64,000 nt of DNA from Crossaster papposus (taxonomy: Eukaryota > Echinodermata > Asteroidea > Velatida > Solasteridae). Of the stretch, positions 10,509-24,558 are shown piece after piece (within the stretch, counting starts at the first letter, position 1; each line of letters opens with the position of its first letter). Under the pieces are notes generated by a model. That model had not been told where the DNA came from, did no database searches, and saw only the letters and a program-made list of their open reading frames with translations. The stretch covers positions 310,001-374,000 of the forward strand of contig JBAIAA010000806.1 of NCBI GenBank assembly GCA_037893245.1, written 5' to 3'. The translations under genes and the position numbers were made by a program.

Positions 10509-12936
10509 GAAAATCGAAATAAAATACTAACAAAGCATGCCCGGGGTCAAATTGCTAATTTTGCCATTCCTGGAGGCCCCCCTCTATCTCCTAACACCCA
10601 GCCCCTTCCCGGGGCATGCTTTCCTTCATGCCCTTATTTGTGGGCGGGGATTGTGTGCACAAACCTATGGCGAATTTGAAACGCGTGTGTTAACGTTAAC
10701 ATTTTCAGAAAATCGAAATAAAATACTAACAAAGCATGCCCCGGGTCAAATTGCTAATTTTGCCATTCCTGGAGGCCCCCCTCTATCTCCTAACACCCAG
10801 CCCCTTCCCGGGAAATGCTTTCCTTCATGCCCTTATTTGTGGACGGGGATTGTGTGCACAAACCTATGGCGAATTTGAAACGCGTGTGTTAACGTTACAA
10901 TTTTCAGAAAATCGAAATAAAATACTAACAAAGCATGCCCCGGGTCAAATTGCTAATTTTGCCATTCCTGGAGGCCCCCCTCTATCTCCTAACACCCAGC
11001 CCCTTCCCGGGGCATGCTTTCCTTCATGCCCTTATTTGTGGGCGGGGATTGTGTGCACAAACCTATGGCGAATTTGAAACGCGTGTGTTAACGTTAACAT
11101 TTTCAGAAAATCAAAATAAAATACTAACAAAGCATGCCCCGGGTCAAATTGCTAATTTTGCCATTCCTGGAGGCCCCCCTCTATCTCCTAACACCCAGCC
11201 CCTTCCCGGGGCATGCTTTCCTTCATTCCCTTATTTGTGGGCGGGGATTGTGTGCACAAACCTATGGCGAATTTGAAACGCGTGTGTTAACGTTAAAATG
11301 TTCAGAAAATCGAAATAAAATACTAACAAAGCATGCCCCGGGTCAAATTGCTAATTTTGCCATTCCTGGAGGCCCCCCTCTATCTCCTAACACCCAGCCC
11401 CTTCCCGGGGCATGCTTTCCTTCATGCCCTTATTTGTGGGCGGGGATTGTGTGCACAAACCTATGGCGAATTTGAAACGCGTGTGTTAACGTTACAATTT
11501 TCAGAAAATCGAAATAAAATACTAACAAAGCATGCCCCGGGTCAAATTGCTAATTTTGCCATTCCTGGAGGCCCCCCTCTATCTCCTAACACCCAGCCCC
11601 TTCCCGGGGCATGCTTTCCTTCATGCCCTTATTTGTGGGCGGGGATTGTGTGCACAAACCTATGGCGAATTTGAAACGCGTGTGTTAACGTTAACATTTT
11701 CAGAAAATCGAAATAAAATACTAACAAAGCATGCCCGGGGTCAAATTGCTAATTTTGCCATTCCTGGAGGCCCCCCTCTATCTCCTAACACCCAGCCCCT
11801 TCCCGGGGCATGCTTTCCTTCATGCCCTTATTTGTGGGCGGGGATTGTGTGCACAAACCTATGGCGAATTTGAAACGCGTGTGTTAACGTTAACATTTTC
11901 AGAAAATCGAAATAAAATACTAACAAAGCATGCCCCGGGTCAAATTGCTAATTTTGCCATTCCTGGAGGCCCCCCTCTATCTCCTAACACCCAGCCCCTT
12001 CCCGGGGCATGCTTTCCTTCATGCCCTTATTTGTGGACGGGGATTGTGTGCACAAACCTATGGCGAATTTGAAACGCGTGTGTTAACGTTACAATTTTCA
12101 GAAAATCGAAATAAAATACTAACAAAGCATGCCCCGGGTCAAATTGCTAATTTTGCCATTCCTGGAGGCCCCCCTCTATCTCCTAACACCCAGCCCCTTC
12201 CCGGGGCATGCTTTCCTTCATGCCCTTATTTGTGGGCGGGGATTGTGTGCACAAACCTATGGCGAATTTGAAACGCGTGTGTTAACGTTAACATTTTCAG
12301 AAAATCAAAATAAAATACTAACAAAGCATGCCCCGGGTCAAATTGCTAATTTTGCCATTCCTGGAGGCCCCCCTCTATCTCCTAACACCCAGCCCCTTCC
12401 CGGGGCATGCTTTCCTTCATTCCCTTATTTGTGGGCGGGGATTGTGTGCACAAACCTATGGCGAATTTGAAACGCGTGTGTTAACGTTAAAATGTTCAGA
12501 AAATCGAAATAAAATACTAACAAAGCATGCCCCGGGTCAAATTGCTAATTTTGCCATTCCTGGAGGCCCCCCTCTATCTCCTAACACCCAGCCCCTTCCC
12601 GGGGCATGCTTTCCTTCATGCCCTTATTTGTGGGCGGGGATTGTGTGCACAAACCTATGGCGAATTTGAAACGCGTGTGTTAACGTTACAATTTTCAGAA
12701 AATCGAAATAAAATACTAACAAAGCATGCCCCGGGTCAAATTGCTAATTTTGCCATTCCTGGAGGCCCCCCTCTATCTCCTAACACCCAGCCCCTTCCCG
12801 GGGCATGCTTTCCTTCATGCCCTTATTTGTGGGCGGGGATTGTGTGCACAAACCTATGGCGAATTTGAAACGCGTGTGTTAACGTTAACATTTTCAGAAA
12901 ATCGAAATAAAATACTAACAAAGCATGCCCGGGGTC
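9355..12936 (+). repeat. 6-monomer higher-order repeat (1194 bp x 3)
   Basis: Three consecutive copies start near 9355, 10549 and 11743. Each has, in order, GTGGACGGGG (9647, 10841, 12035), AATCAAAATAAA (9915, 11109, 12303), TTCATTCCC (10028, 11222, 12416) and GCCCGGGGTC (10540, 11734, 12928). The CCCGGGAAATGC variant is in the first two copies only (9614, 10808); the third has the consensus. A fourth copy starts but ends near 12999 at CCCGGAGC. It lies at the end of the 13-mer duplication and has the same size as the earlier 6-mer duplication. Confidence 0.85.
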
Positions 12937-12999
12937 AAATTGCTAATTTTGCCATTCCTGGAGGCCCCCCTCTATCTCCTAACACCCAGCCCCTTCCCG

Positions 13000-15900
13000 G
13001 AGCATGCTTTCCTTCATGCCCTTATTTGTGGGCGGGGATTGTGTGCACAAACCTATGGCGAATTTGAAACGCGAGTGTTAACGTTAAAATTTTCAGAAAA
13101 TCGAAATAAAATACTAACAAAGCATGCCCCGGGTCAAATTGCTAATTTTGCCATTCCTGGAGGCCCCCCTCTATCTCCTAACACCCAGCCCCTTCCCGGG
13201 GCATGCTTTTCTTCATGCCCTTATTTGTGGGCTGGGATTGTGTGCACAAACCTATGGCGAATTTGAAACGCGTGTGTTAACGTTAAAATGTTCAGAAAAT
13301 CGAAATAAAATACTAACAAAGCATGCCACGGGTCAAATTGCTAATTTTGCCATTCCTGGAGGCCCCCTTCTATCTCCTAACACCCAGCCCCTTCCCGGGG
13401 CATGCTTTCCTTCATGCCCTTATTTGTGGGCGGGGATTGTGTGCACAAACCTATGGCGAATTTGAAACGCGTGTGTTAACGTTAACATTTTCAGAAAATC
13501 GAAATAAAATACTAACAAAGCATGCCCCGGGTCAAATTGCTAATTTTGCCATTCCTGGAGGCCCCCCTCTATCTCCTAACACCCAGCCCCTTCCCGGGGC
13601 ATGCTTTCCTTCATGCCCTTTTTTGTGGGCGGGGATTGTGTGCACAAACCTATGGCGAATTTGAAACGCGTGTGTTAACGTTACAATTTTCAGAAAATCG
13701 AAATAAAATACTAACAAAGCATGCCCCGGGTCAAATTGCTAATTTTGCCATTCCTGGAGGCCCCCCTCTATCTCCTAACACCCAGCCCCTTCCCGGGGCA
13801 TGCTTTCCTTCATGCCCTTATTTGTGGGCGGGGATTGTGTGCACAAACCTATGGCGAATTTGAAACGCGTGTGTTAACGTTAACATTTTCAGAAAATCGA
13901 AATAAAATACTAACAAAGCATGCCCCGGGTCAAATTGCTAATTTTGCCATTCCTGGAGGCCCCCCTCTATCTCCTAACACCCAGCCCCTTCCCGGGGCAT
14001 GCTTTCCTTCATTCCCTTATTTGTGGGCGGGGATTGTGTGCACAAACCTATGGCGAATTTGAAACGCGTGTGTTAACGTTAAAATGTTCAGAAAATCGAA
14101 ATAAAATACTAACAAAGCATGCCCCGGGTCAAATTGCTAATTTTGCCATTCCTGGAGGCCCCCCTCTATCTCCTAACACCCAGCCCCTTCCCGGGGCATG
14201 CTTTCCTTCATGCCCTTATTTGTGGGCGGGGATTGTGTGCACAAACCTATGGCGAATTTGAAACGCGTGTGTTAACGTTACAATTTTCAGAAAATCGAAA
14301 TAAAATACTAACAAAGCATGCCCCGGGTCAAATTGCTAATTTTGCCATTCCTGGAGGCCCCCCTCTATCTCCTAACACCCAGCCCCTTCCCGGGGCATGC
14401 TTTCCTTCATGCCCTTATTTGTGGGCGGGGATTGTGTGCACAAACCTATGGCGAATTTGAAACGCGTGTGTTAACGTTAACATTTTCAGAAAATCGAAAT
14501 AAAATACTAACAAAGCATGCCCCGGGTCAAATTGCTAATTTTGCCATTCCTGGAGGCCCCCCTCTATCTCCTAACACCCAGCCCCTTCCCGGGGCATGCT
14601 TTCCTTCATGCCCTTATTTGTGGGCGGGGATTGTGTGCACAAACCTATGGCGAATTTGAAACGCGTGTGTTAACGTTAACATTTTCAGAAAATCGAAATA
14701 AAATACTAACAAAGCATGCCCCGGGTCAAATTGCTAATTTTGACATTTTTGGAGGCCCCCCTCTATCTCCTAACACCCAGCCCCTTCCCGGGGCATGCTT
14801 TCCTTCATGCCTTTATTTGTGGGCGGGGATTGTGTGTACAAACCTATGGCGAAATTGAAACGCGTGTGTTAACGTTAACATTTTCAGAAGATCGAAATAA
14901 AATACTAACAAAGCATGCCCCGGGTCAAATTGCAAATTTTGCCATTCCTGGAGGCCCCCCCTCTATCTCCTAACACCCAGCCCCTTCCCGGCGCATGCTT
15001 TCCTTCATGCCCTTATTTGTGGGCGGGGATTGTGTGCACAAACCTATGGCGAATTTGAAACGCGTGTGTTAACGTTAAAATTTTCAGAAAATCGAAATAA
15101 AATACTAACAAAGCATGCCCCGGGTCAAATTGCTAATTTTGCCATTCCTGGAGGCCCCCCTCTATCTCCTAACACCCAGCCCCTTCCCGGGGCATGCTTT
15201 CCTTCATGCCCTTATTTGTGGGCGGGGATTGTGTGCACAAACCTATGGCGAATTTGAAACGCGTGTGTTAACGTTAAAATTTACAGAAAATCGAAATAAA
15301 ATACTAACAAAGCATGCCCCGGGTCAAATTGCTAATTTTGCCATTCCTGGAGGCCGCCCTCTATCTCCTAACACCCAGCCCCTTCCCGGGGCATGCTTTC
15401 CTTCATGCCCTTATTGGTGGGCGGGGATTGTGTGCACAAACCTATGGCGAATTTGAAACGCGTGTGTTAACTTTAACATTTTCAGAAAATCGAAATAAAA
15501 TACTAACAAAGCATGCCCCGGGTCAAATTGCTAATTTTGCCATTCGTGGAGGCCCCCCTCTATCTCCTAACACCCAGCCCCTTCCCGGGGCATGCTTTCC
15601 TTCATGTCCTTATTTGTGGGCGGGGATTGTGTGCACAAACCTATGGCGAATTTGAAACGCGTGTGTTAACGTTAATATTTTCAGAAGATCGAAATAAAAT
15701 ACTAACAAAGCATGCCCCGGGTCAAATTGCTAATTTTTCCATTCCTGGAGGCCCCCCTCTATCTCCTAACACCCAGCCCCTTCCCGGGGCATGCTTTCCT
15801 TCATGCCCTTATTTGTGGGCGGGGATTGTGTGCACAAACCTATGGCGAATTTGAAACGCGTGTGTTAACGTTAACATTTTCAGAAAATCGAAATAAAATA

Positions 15901-18900
15901 CTAACAAAGCATGCCCCGGGTCAAATTGCTAATTTTGCCATTCCTGGAGGCCCCCCTATATCTCCTAACACCCAGCCCCTTCCCGGGGCATGCTTTCCTT
16001 CATGCCCTTATTTGTGGGCGGGGATTGTGTGCACAAACCTATGGCGAATTTGAAAGGCGTGTGTTAACGTTAACATTTTCAGAAAATCGAAATAAAATAC
16101 TAACAAAGCATGCCCCGGGTCAAATTGCAAATTTTGCCATTCCTGGAGGCCCCCCCTCTATCTCCTAACACCCAGCCCCTTCCCGGCGCATGCTTTCCTT
16201 CATGCCGTTATTTGTGGGCGGGGATTGTGTGCACAAACCTATGGCGAATTTGAAACGCGTGTGTTAACGTTAAAACTTTCAGAAGATTGAAATAAAATAC
16301 TAACAAAGCATGCCCCGGGTCAAATTTCTAATTTTGCCATTCCTGGAGGCCCCCCTCTATCTCCTAACACCCAGCCCCTTCCCGGGGCATGCTTTCCTTC
16401 ATGCCCTTATTTGTGGGCGGGGATTGTGTGCACAAACCTATGGCGAATTTGAAACGCGTGTGTTAACGTTAAAAGTTTCAGAAAATCGAAATAAAATACT
16501 AACAAAGCATGCCCCGGGTCAAATTGCTAATTTTGCCATTCCTGGAGGCCCCCCTCTATCTCCTAACACCCAGCCCCTTCCCGGGGCATGCTTTCCTTCA
16601 TGCCCTTATTTGTGGGCGGGGATTGTGTGCACAAACCTATGGCGAATTTGAAACGCGTGTGTTAACGTTAACATTTTCAGAAAATCGAAATAAAATACTA
16701 ACAAAGCATGCCCCGGGTCAAATTGCTAATTTTGCCATTCCTGGAGGCCCCCCTCTATCTCCTAACACCCAGCCCCTTCCCGGGGCATGCTTTCCTTCAT
16801 GCCCTTATTTGTGGGCGGGGATTGTGTGCACAAACCTATGGCGAATTTGAAACGCGTGTGTTAACGTTAAAAGTTTCAGAAAATCGAAATAAAATACTAA
16901 CAAAGCATGCCCCGGGTCAAATTGCTAATTTTGCCATTCCTGGAGGCCCCCCTCTATCTCCTAACACCCAGCCCCTTCCCGGGGCAGGCTTTCCTTCATG
17001 CCCTTATTTGTGGGCGGGGATTGTGTGCAAAAACCTATGGCGAATTTGAAACGCGTGTGTTAACGTTAACATTTTCAGAAAATCGAAATAAAATACTAAC
17101 AAAGCATGCCCCGGGTCAAATTGCTAATTTTGCCATTCCTGGAGGCCCCCCTATATCTCCTAACACCCAGCCCCTTCCCGGGGCATGCTTTCCTTCATGC
17201 CCTTATTTGTGGGCGGGGATTGTGTGCACAAACCTATGGCGAATTTGAAACGCGTGTGTTAACGTTAACATTTTCAGAAAATCGAAATAAAATACTAACA
17301 AAGCATGCCCCGGGTCAAATTGCTAATTTTTCCATTCCTGGAGGCCCCCCTCTATCTCCTAACACCCAGCCCCTTCCCGGGGCATGCTTTCCTTCATGCC
17401 CTTATTTGTGGGCGGGGATTGTGTGCACAAACCTATTGCGAATTTGAAACGCGTGTGTTAACGTAAACATTTTCAGAAAATCGAAATAAAATACTAACAA
17501 AGCATGCCCCGGGTCAAATTGCTAATTTTTCTATTCCTGGAGGCCCCCCTCTATCTCCTAACACCCAACCCCTTCCCGGGGCATGCTTTCCTTCATGCCC
17601 TTATTTGTGGGCGGGGATTTTGTGCACAAACCTATGGCGAATTTGAAACGCGTGTGTTAACGTTACAATTTTCAGAAAATCGAAATAAAATACTAAGAAA
17701 GCATGCCCCGGGTCAAATTGCTAATGTTGCCATTCCTGGAGGCCCCCCTCTATCTCCTAACACCCAGCCCCTTCCCGGGGCATGCTATTCTTCATGCCCT
17801 TATTTGTGGGCGGGGATTGTGTGCACAAACCTATGGCGAATTTGAAACGCGTGTGTTAACGTTAAAATGTTCAGAAAATCGAAATAAAATACTAACAAAG
17901 CATGCCCCGGGTCAAATTGCTAATTTTGCCATTCCTGGAGGCCCCCCTCTATCTCCTAACACCCAGCCCCTTCCCGGGGCATGCTTTCCTTCATGCCCTT
18001 ATTTGTGGGCGGGGATTGTGTGCACAAACCTATGGCGAATTTGAAACGCGTGTGTTAACGTTAAAATTTACAGAAAATCGAAATAAAATACTAACAAAGC
18101 ATGCCCCGGGTCAAATTGCTAATTTTGCCATTCCTGGAGGCCGCCCTCTATCTCCTAACACCCAGCCCCTTCCCGGGGCATGCTTCCCTTCATGCCCTTA
18201 TTGGTGGGCGGGGATTGTGTGCACAAACCTATGGCGAATTTGAAACGCGTGTGTTAACGTTAACATTTTCAGAAAATCGAAATAAAATACTAACAAAGCA
18301 TGCCCCGGGTCAAATTGCTAATTTTGCCATTCCTGGAGGCCCCCCTCTATCTCCTAACACCCAGCCCCTTCCCGGGGCATGCTTTCCTTCATGTCCTTAT
18401 TTGTGGGCGGGGATGGTGTGCACAAACCTATGGCGAATTTGAAACGCGTGTGTTAACGTTAACATTTTCAGAAAATCGAAATAAAATACTAACAAAGCAT
18501 GCCCCGGGTCAAATTGCTAATTTTTCCATTCCTGGAGGCCCCCCTCTATCTCCTAACACCCAGCTCCTTCCCGGGGCATGCTTTCCTTCATGCCCTTATT
18601 TGTGGGCGGGGATTGTGTGCACAAACCTATGGCGAATTTGAAACGCGTGTGTTAACGTTAAAACTTTCAGAAGATTGAAATAAAATACTAACAAAGCATG
18701 CCCCGGGTCAAATTTCAAATTTTGCCATTCCTGGAGGCCCCCCTCTATCTCCTAACACCCAGCCCCTTCCCGGGGAATGCTTTCCTTCATGCCCTTATTT
18801 GTGGGCGGGGATTGTGTGCACAAACCTATGGCGAATTTGAAACGCGTGTGTTAACGTTAACATTTTCAGAAAATCGAAATAAAATACTAACAAAGCATGC

Positions 18901-21900
18901 CCCGGGTCAAATTGCTAATTTTGCCATTCCTGGAGGCCCCCCTCTATCTCCTAACACCCAGCCCCTTCCTGGGGCATGCTTTCCTTCATGCCCTTATTTG
19001 TGGGCGGGGATTGTGTGCACAAACCTATGGCGAATTTGAAACGCGTGTGTTAACGTTAACATTTTCAGAAAATCGAAATAAAATACTAACAAAGCATGCC
19101 CCGGGTCAAATTGCTAATTTTGCCATTCCTGGAGGCCCCCCTCTATCTCCTAACACCCAGCCCCTTCCCGGGGAATGCTTTTCTTCATGCCCTTATTTGT
19201 GGGCGGGGATTGTGTGCACAAACCTATGGCGAATTTGAAACGCGTGTGTTAACGTTAAAAGTTTCAGAAAATCGAAATAAAATACTAACAAAGCATGCCC
19301 CGGGTCAACTTGCTAATTTTGCCATTCCTGGAGGCCCCCCTCTATCTCCTAACACCCAGCCCCTTCCTGGGGCATGCTTTCCTTCATGCCCTTATTTGTG
19401 GGCGGGGATTGTGTGCACAAACCTATGGCGAATTTGAAACGCGTGTGTTAACGTTAACATTTTCAGAAAATCGAAATAAAATACTAACAAAGCATGCCCC
19501 GGGTCAAATTGCTAATTTTGCCATTCCTGGAGGCCCCCCTCTATCTCCTAACACCCAGCCCCTTCCCGGGGCATGCTTTCCTTCATGCCCTTATTTGTGG
19601 GCGGGGATTGTGTGCACAAACCTATGGCGAATTTGAAACGCGTGTGTTAACGTTAACATTTTCAGAAAATCGAAATAAAATACTAACAAAGCATGCCCCG
19701 GGTCAAATTGCTAATTTTGCCATTCCTGGAGGCCCCCCTCTATCTCCTAACACCCAGCCCCTTCCCGGGGCATGCTTTCCTCCATGCCCTTATTTGTGGG
19801 CGGGGATTGTGTGCACAAACCTATGGCGAATTTGAAACGCGTGTGTTAACGTTAAAATGTACAGAAAATCGAAATAAAATACTAACAAAGCATGCCCCGG
19901 GTCAAATTGCTAATTTTGCCAATCCTGGAGGCCCCCCTCTATCTCCTAACACCCAGCCCCTTCCGGGGGCATGCTTTCCTTCATGTCCTTATTTGTGGGA
20001 GGGGATTGTGTGCACAAACCTATGGCGAATTTGAAACGCGTGTGTTAACGTTAACATTTTCAGAAGATCGAAATAAAATACTAACAAAGCATGCCCCGGG
20101 TCAAATTGCTAATTTTTCCATTCCTGAAGGCCCCCCTTTATCTCCTAACACCCAGCCCCTTCCCGGGTTATGCTTTCCTTCATGCCCTTATTTGTGGGCG
20201 GGGATTGTGTGCACAAACCTATGGCGAATTTGAAACGCGTGTGTTAACGTTAACATTTTCAGAAAATCGAAATAAAATACTAACAAAGCATGCACCGGGT
20301 CAAATTGTTAATGTTGCCATTCCTGGAGGCCCCCCCTCTATCTCCTAACACCCAGCCCCTTCCCGGGGCATGCTTTTCTTCATGCCCTTATTTGTGGGCG
20401 GGGATTGTGTGCACAAACCTATGGCGAATTTGAAACGCGTGTGTTAACGTTAACATTTTCAGAAAATCGAAATAAAATACTAACAAAGCATGCCCCGGGT
20501 CAAATTGCTAATTTTGCCATTCCTGGAGGCCCCCCTCTATCTCCTAACACCCAGCCCCTTCCCGGGGCATGCTTTCCTTCATGCCCTTATTTGTGGGCGG
20601 GGATTGTGTGCACAAACCTATGGCGAATTTGAAACGCGTGTGTTAACGTTAAAATTTTCAGAAAATCGAAATAAAATACTAACAAAGCATGCCCCGGGTC
20701 AAATTGCTAATTTTGCCATTCCTGGAGGCCCCCCTCTATCTCCTAACACCCAGCCCCTTACCGGGGCATGCTTTCCTTCATGCCCTTATTTGTGGGCGGG
20801 GATTGTGTGCACAAACCTATGGCGAATTTGAAACGCGTTTGTTAACGTTAACATTTTCAGAAAATCGAAATAAAATACTAACAAAGCATGCCCCGGGTCA
20901 AATTGCTAATTTTGCCATTCCTGGAGGCCCCCCTCTATCTCCTAACACCCAGCCCCTTCCCGGGGCATGCTTTCCTTCATGTCCTTATTTGTGGGCGGGG
21001 ATTGTGTGCACAAACCTATGGCGAATTTGAAACGCGTGTGTTAACGTTAACATTTTCAGAAAATCGAAATAAAATACTAACAAAGCATGCCCCGGGTCAA
21101 ATTGCTAATTTTTTCATTCCTGGAGGCCCCCCTCTATCTCCTAACACCCAGCCCCTTCCCGGGGCATGCTTTCCTTCATGCCCTTATTTGTGGGCGGGGA
21201 TTGTGTGCACAAACCTATGGCGAATTTGAAACGCGTGTGTTAACGTTAAAATTTTCAGAAGATTGAAATAAAATACTAACAAAGCATGCCCCGGGTCAAA
21301 TTTCTAATTTTGCCATTCCTGGAGGCCCCCCTCTATCTCCTAACACCCAGCCCCTTCCCGGGGAATGCTTTCCTTCATGCCCTTATTTGTGGGCGGGGAT
21401 TGTGTGCACAAACCTATGGCGAATTTGAAACGCGTGTGTTAACGTTAACATTTTCAGAAAATCGAAATAAAATACTAACAAAGCATGCCCCGGGTCAAAT
21501 TGCTAATTTTGCCATTCCTGGAGGCCCCCCTCTATCTCCTAACACCCAGCCCCTTCCCGGGGCATGCTTTCCTTCATGCCCTTATTTGTGGGCGGGGATT
21601 GTGTGCACAAACCTATGGCGAATTTGAAACGCGTGTGTTAACGTTAACATTTTCAGAAGATCGAAATAAAATACTAACAAAGCATGCCCCGGGTCAAATT
21701 GCTAATTTTTCCATTCCTGGAGGCCCCCCTCTATCTCCTAACACCCAGCCCCTTCCCGGGCATGCTTTCCTTCATGCCCTTATTTGTGGGCAGGGATTTT
21801 GTGCACAAACCTATGGCGAATTTGAAACGCGTGTGTTAACGTTACAATTTACAGAAAATCGAAATAAAATACTAACAAAGCATGCCCCGGGTCAAATTGC

Positions 21901-22500
21901 AAATTTTGCCATTCCTGGAGGCCCCCCTCTATCTCCTAACACCCAGCCCCTTCCCGGGGCATGCTTTCCTTCATGCCCTTATTTGTGGGCGGGGATTGTG
22001 TGCACAAACCTATGGCGAATTTGAAACGCGTGTGTTAACGTTAACATTTTCAGAAAATCGAAATAAAATACTAACAAAGCATGCCCCGGGTCAAATTGCT
22101 AATTTTGCCATTCCTAGAGGCCCCCCTCTATCTCCTAACACCCAGCCCCTTCCCGGGGCATGCTTTCCTTCATGCCCTTATTTGTGGGCGGGGATTGTGT
22201 GCACAAACCTATGGCGAATTTGAAACGCGTGTGTTAACGTTAACATTTTCAGAAAATCGAAATAAAATACTAACAAAGCATGCCCCGGGTCAAATTGCAA
22301 ATTTTGCCATTCCTGGAGGCCCCCCTCTATCTCCTAACACCCAGCCCCTTCCCGGGGCATGCTTTCCTTCATGCCCTTATTTGTGGGCGGGGATTGTGTG
22401 CACAAACATATGGCGAATTTGAAACGCGTGTGTTAACGTTAAAATTTTCAGAAAATCGAAATAAAATACTAACAAAGCATGCCCCGGGTCAAATTTCTAA
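13000..22500 (+). repeat. Diverged satellite segment with a 14-monomer duplication
   Basis: Monomers here carry more private point changes than elsewhere, especially from 14.7 kb on. One older duplication is visible: GGCCGCCC at 15356 and TTATTGGTGG at 15416 return at 18143 and 18203, spacing 2787 bp (14 x 199 plus one inserted C), together with a nearby TTTACAG and a CATGTCCTTATT one monomer later. CAAATTTC monomers preceded by AGAAGATTG occur near 16273-16330, 18661-18720 and 21250-21305. The weak block structure suggests less recent homogenisation than in 38-54 kb. Confidence 0.7.
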
Positions 22501-24420
22501 TTTTGCCATTCCTGGAGGCCCCCCTCTATCTCCTAACACCCAGCCCCTTCCAGGGGTATGCTTTCCGTCATGCCCTTATTTGTGGGCGGGGATTGTGTAC
22601 ACAAACCTATGGCGAATTTGAAACGCGTGTGTTAACGTTAAAATTTTCAGAAAATCGAAATAAAATACTAACAAAGCATGCCCCGGGTCAAATTGTTAAT
22701 TTTGCCATTCCTGGAGGCCCCCCCCTCTATCTCCTAACACCCAGCCCCTTCCCGGGGCATGCTTTCCTTCATGCCCTTATTTGTGGGCGGGGATTGTGTG
22801 CACAAACCTATGGCGAATTTGAAACGCGTGTGTTAACGTTAAAATTTTCAGAAAATCGAAATAAAATACTAACAAAGCATGCCCCGGGTCAAATTGCTAA
22901 TTTTGCCATTCCTGGAGGCCCCCCTCTATCTCCTAACACCCAGCCCCTTCCCGGGGCATGCTTTCCTTCATGCCCTTATTTGTGGGCGGGGATTGTGTGC
23001 ACAAACCTATGGCGAATTTGAAACGCGTGTGTTAACGTTAAAATGTTCAGAAAATCGAAATAAAATACTAACAAAGCATGCCCCGGGTCAAATTGATAAT
23101 TTGCCATTCCTGGAGGCCCCCCTCTATCTCCTAACACCCAGCCCCTTCCCGGGGCATGCTTTCCTTCATGCCCTTATTTGTGGGCAGGGATTGTGTGCAC
23201 AAACCTATGGCGAATTTGAAACGCGTGTGTTAACGTTACAATTTACAGAAAATCGAAATAAAATACTAACAAAGCATGCCCCGGGTCAAATTGCTAATTT
23301 TGCCATTCCTGGAGGCCCCCCTCTATCTCCTAACACCCAGCCCCTTCCCGGGGCATGCTTTCCTTCATGCCCTTATTTGTGGGCGGGGATTGTGTGCACA
23401 AACCTATGGCGAATTTGAAACGCGTGTGTTAACGTTAAAATGTTCAGAAAATCGAAATAAAATACTAACAAAGCATGCCCCGGGTCAAATTGCTAATTTT
23501 GCCATTCCTGGAAGCCCCCCTCTATCTCCTAACACCCAGCCCCTTCCAGGGGTATGCTTTCCGTCATGCCCTTATTTGTGGGCGGGGATTGTGTACACAA
23601 ACCTATGGCGAATTTGAAACGCGTGTGTTAACGTTAAAATTTACAGAAAATCGAAATAAAATACTAACAAAGCATGCCCCGGTCAAATTGTTAATTTTGC
23701 CATTCCTGGAGGCCCCCCCTCTATCTCCTAACACCCAGCCCCTTCCCGGGGCATGCTTTCCTTCATGCCCTTATTTGTGGGCGGGGATTGTGTGCACAAA
23801 CCTATGGCGAATTTGAAACGCGTGTGTTAACGTTAAAATTTTCAGAAAATCGAAATAAAATACTAACAAAGCATGCCCCGGGTCAAATTGCTAATTTTGC
23901 CATTCCTGGAGGCCCCCCTCTATCTCCTAACACCCAGCCCCTTCCCGGGGCATGCTTTCCTTCATGCCCTTATTTGTGGGCGGGGATTGTGTGCACAAAC
24001 CTATGGCGAATTTGAAACGCGTGTGTTAACGTTAAAATGTTCAGAAAATCGAAATAAAATACTAACAAAGCATGCCCCGGGTCAAATTGATAATTTTGCC
24101 ATTCCTGGAGGCCCCCCTCTATCTCCTAACACCCAGCCCCTTCCCGGGGCATGCTTTCCTTCATGCCCTTATTTGTGGGAAGGGATTGTGTGCACAAACC
24201 TATGGCGAATTTGAAACGCGTGTGTTAACGTTACAATTTACAGAAAATCGAAATAAAATACTAACAAAGCATGCCCCGGGTCAAATTGCTAATTTTGCCA
24301 TTCCTGGAGGCCCCCCTCTATCTCCTAACACCCAGCCCCTTCCCGGGGCATGCTTTCCTTCATGCCCTTATTTGTGGGCGGGGATTGTGTGCACAAACCT
24401 ATGGCGAATTTGAAACGCGT

Positions 24421-24428
24421 GTGTTAAC
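24421..24428. repeat. Left target-site duplication GTGTTAAC
   Basis: The eight bases before the element equal the eight bases after it. They belong to the satellite sequence GCGTGTGTTAACGTTAA, i.e. the left half of the monomer's palindrome. Because the duplication starts with G and ends with C, the boundary can also be drawn as a 6-bp TGTTAA duplication. Confidence 0.85.
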
Positions 24429-24549
24429 CACTGACCTCTATACATGGACAGATCATCCATTGTTTCATTTTGAAGTCGGCATGCAGAGAAGTGCAACATG
24501 GCGTCACTGCTGTGAGCCAATGAAATGTCCAGGTGTAGAGTTCAGTTGG
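24429..24549. repeat. Left arm of the fold-back element
   Basis: It starts with CACTGACCTCTA and ends near 24535-24549 with a degenerate inverted copy of the same end (GTAGAGTTCAGTTGG against the expected GTAGAGGTCAGTGG). The arm therefore has its own pair of terminal inverted repeats, like a 121-bp element in its own right. Compared with the right arm it lacks about 12 bp around 24457-24470 and differs at scattered bases there, while the inner 45-bp core is identical. Confidence 0.75.
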
Positions 24550-24558
24550 TTGGTAAAT

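Noticed and set aside
13532..13717. Single minus-strand ORF of 61 codons
   Set aside because: It is opened by one substitution (CCCTTTTTTG for CCCTTATTTG near 13621); neighbouring monomers have a stop there.
21485..22024. Longer ORFs of 179-180 codons (also 22479, 22879, 29320, 32902, 34294, 36282, 58378, 62567)
   Set aside because: Each owes its length to a small indel in one monomer (for example CCCGGGCATG for CCCGGGGCATG near 21758) that keeps a satellite frame open a little longer.
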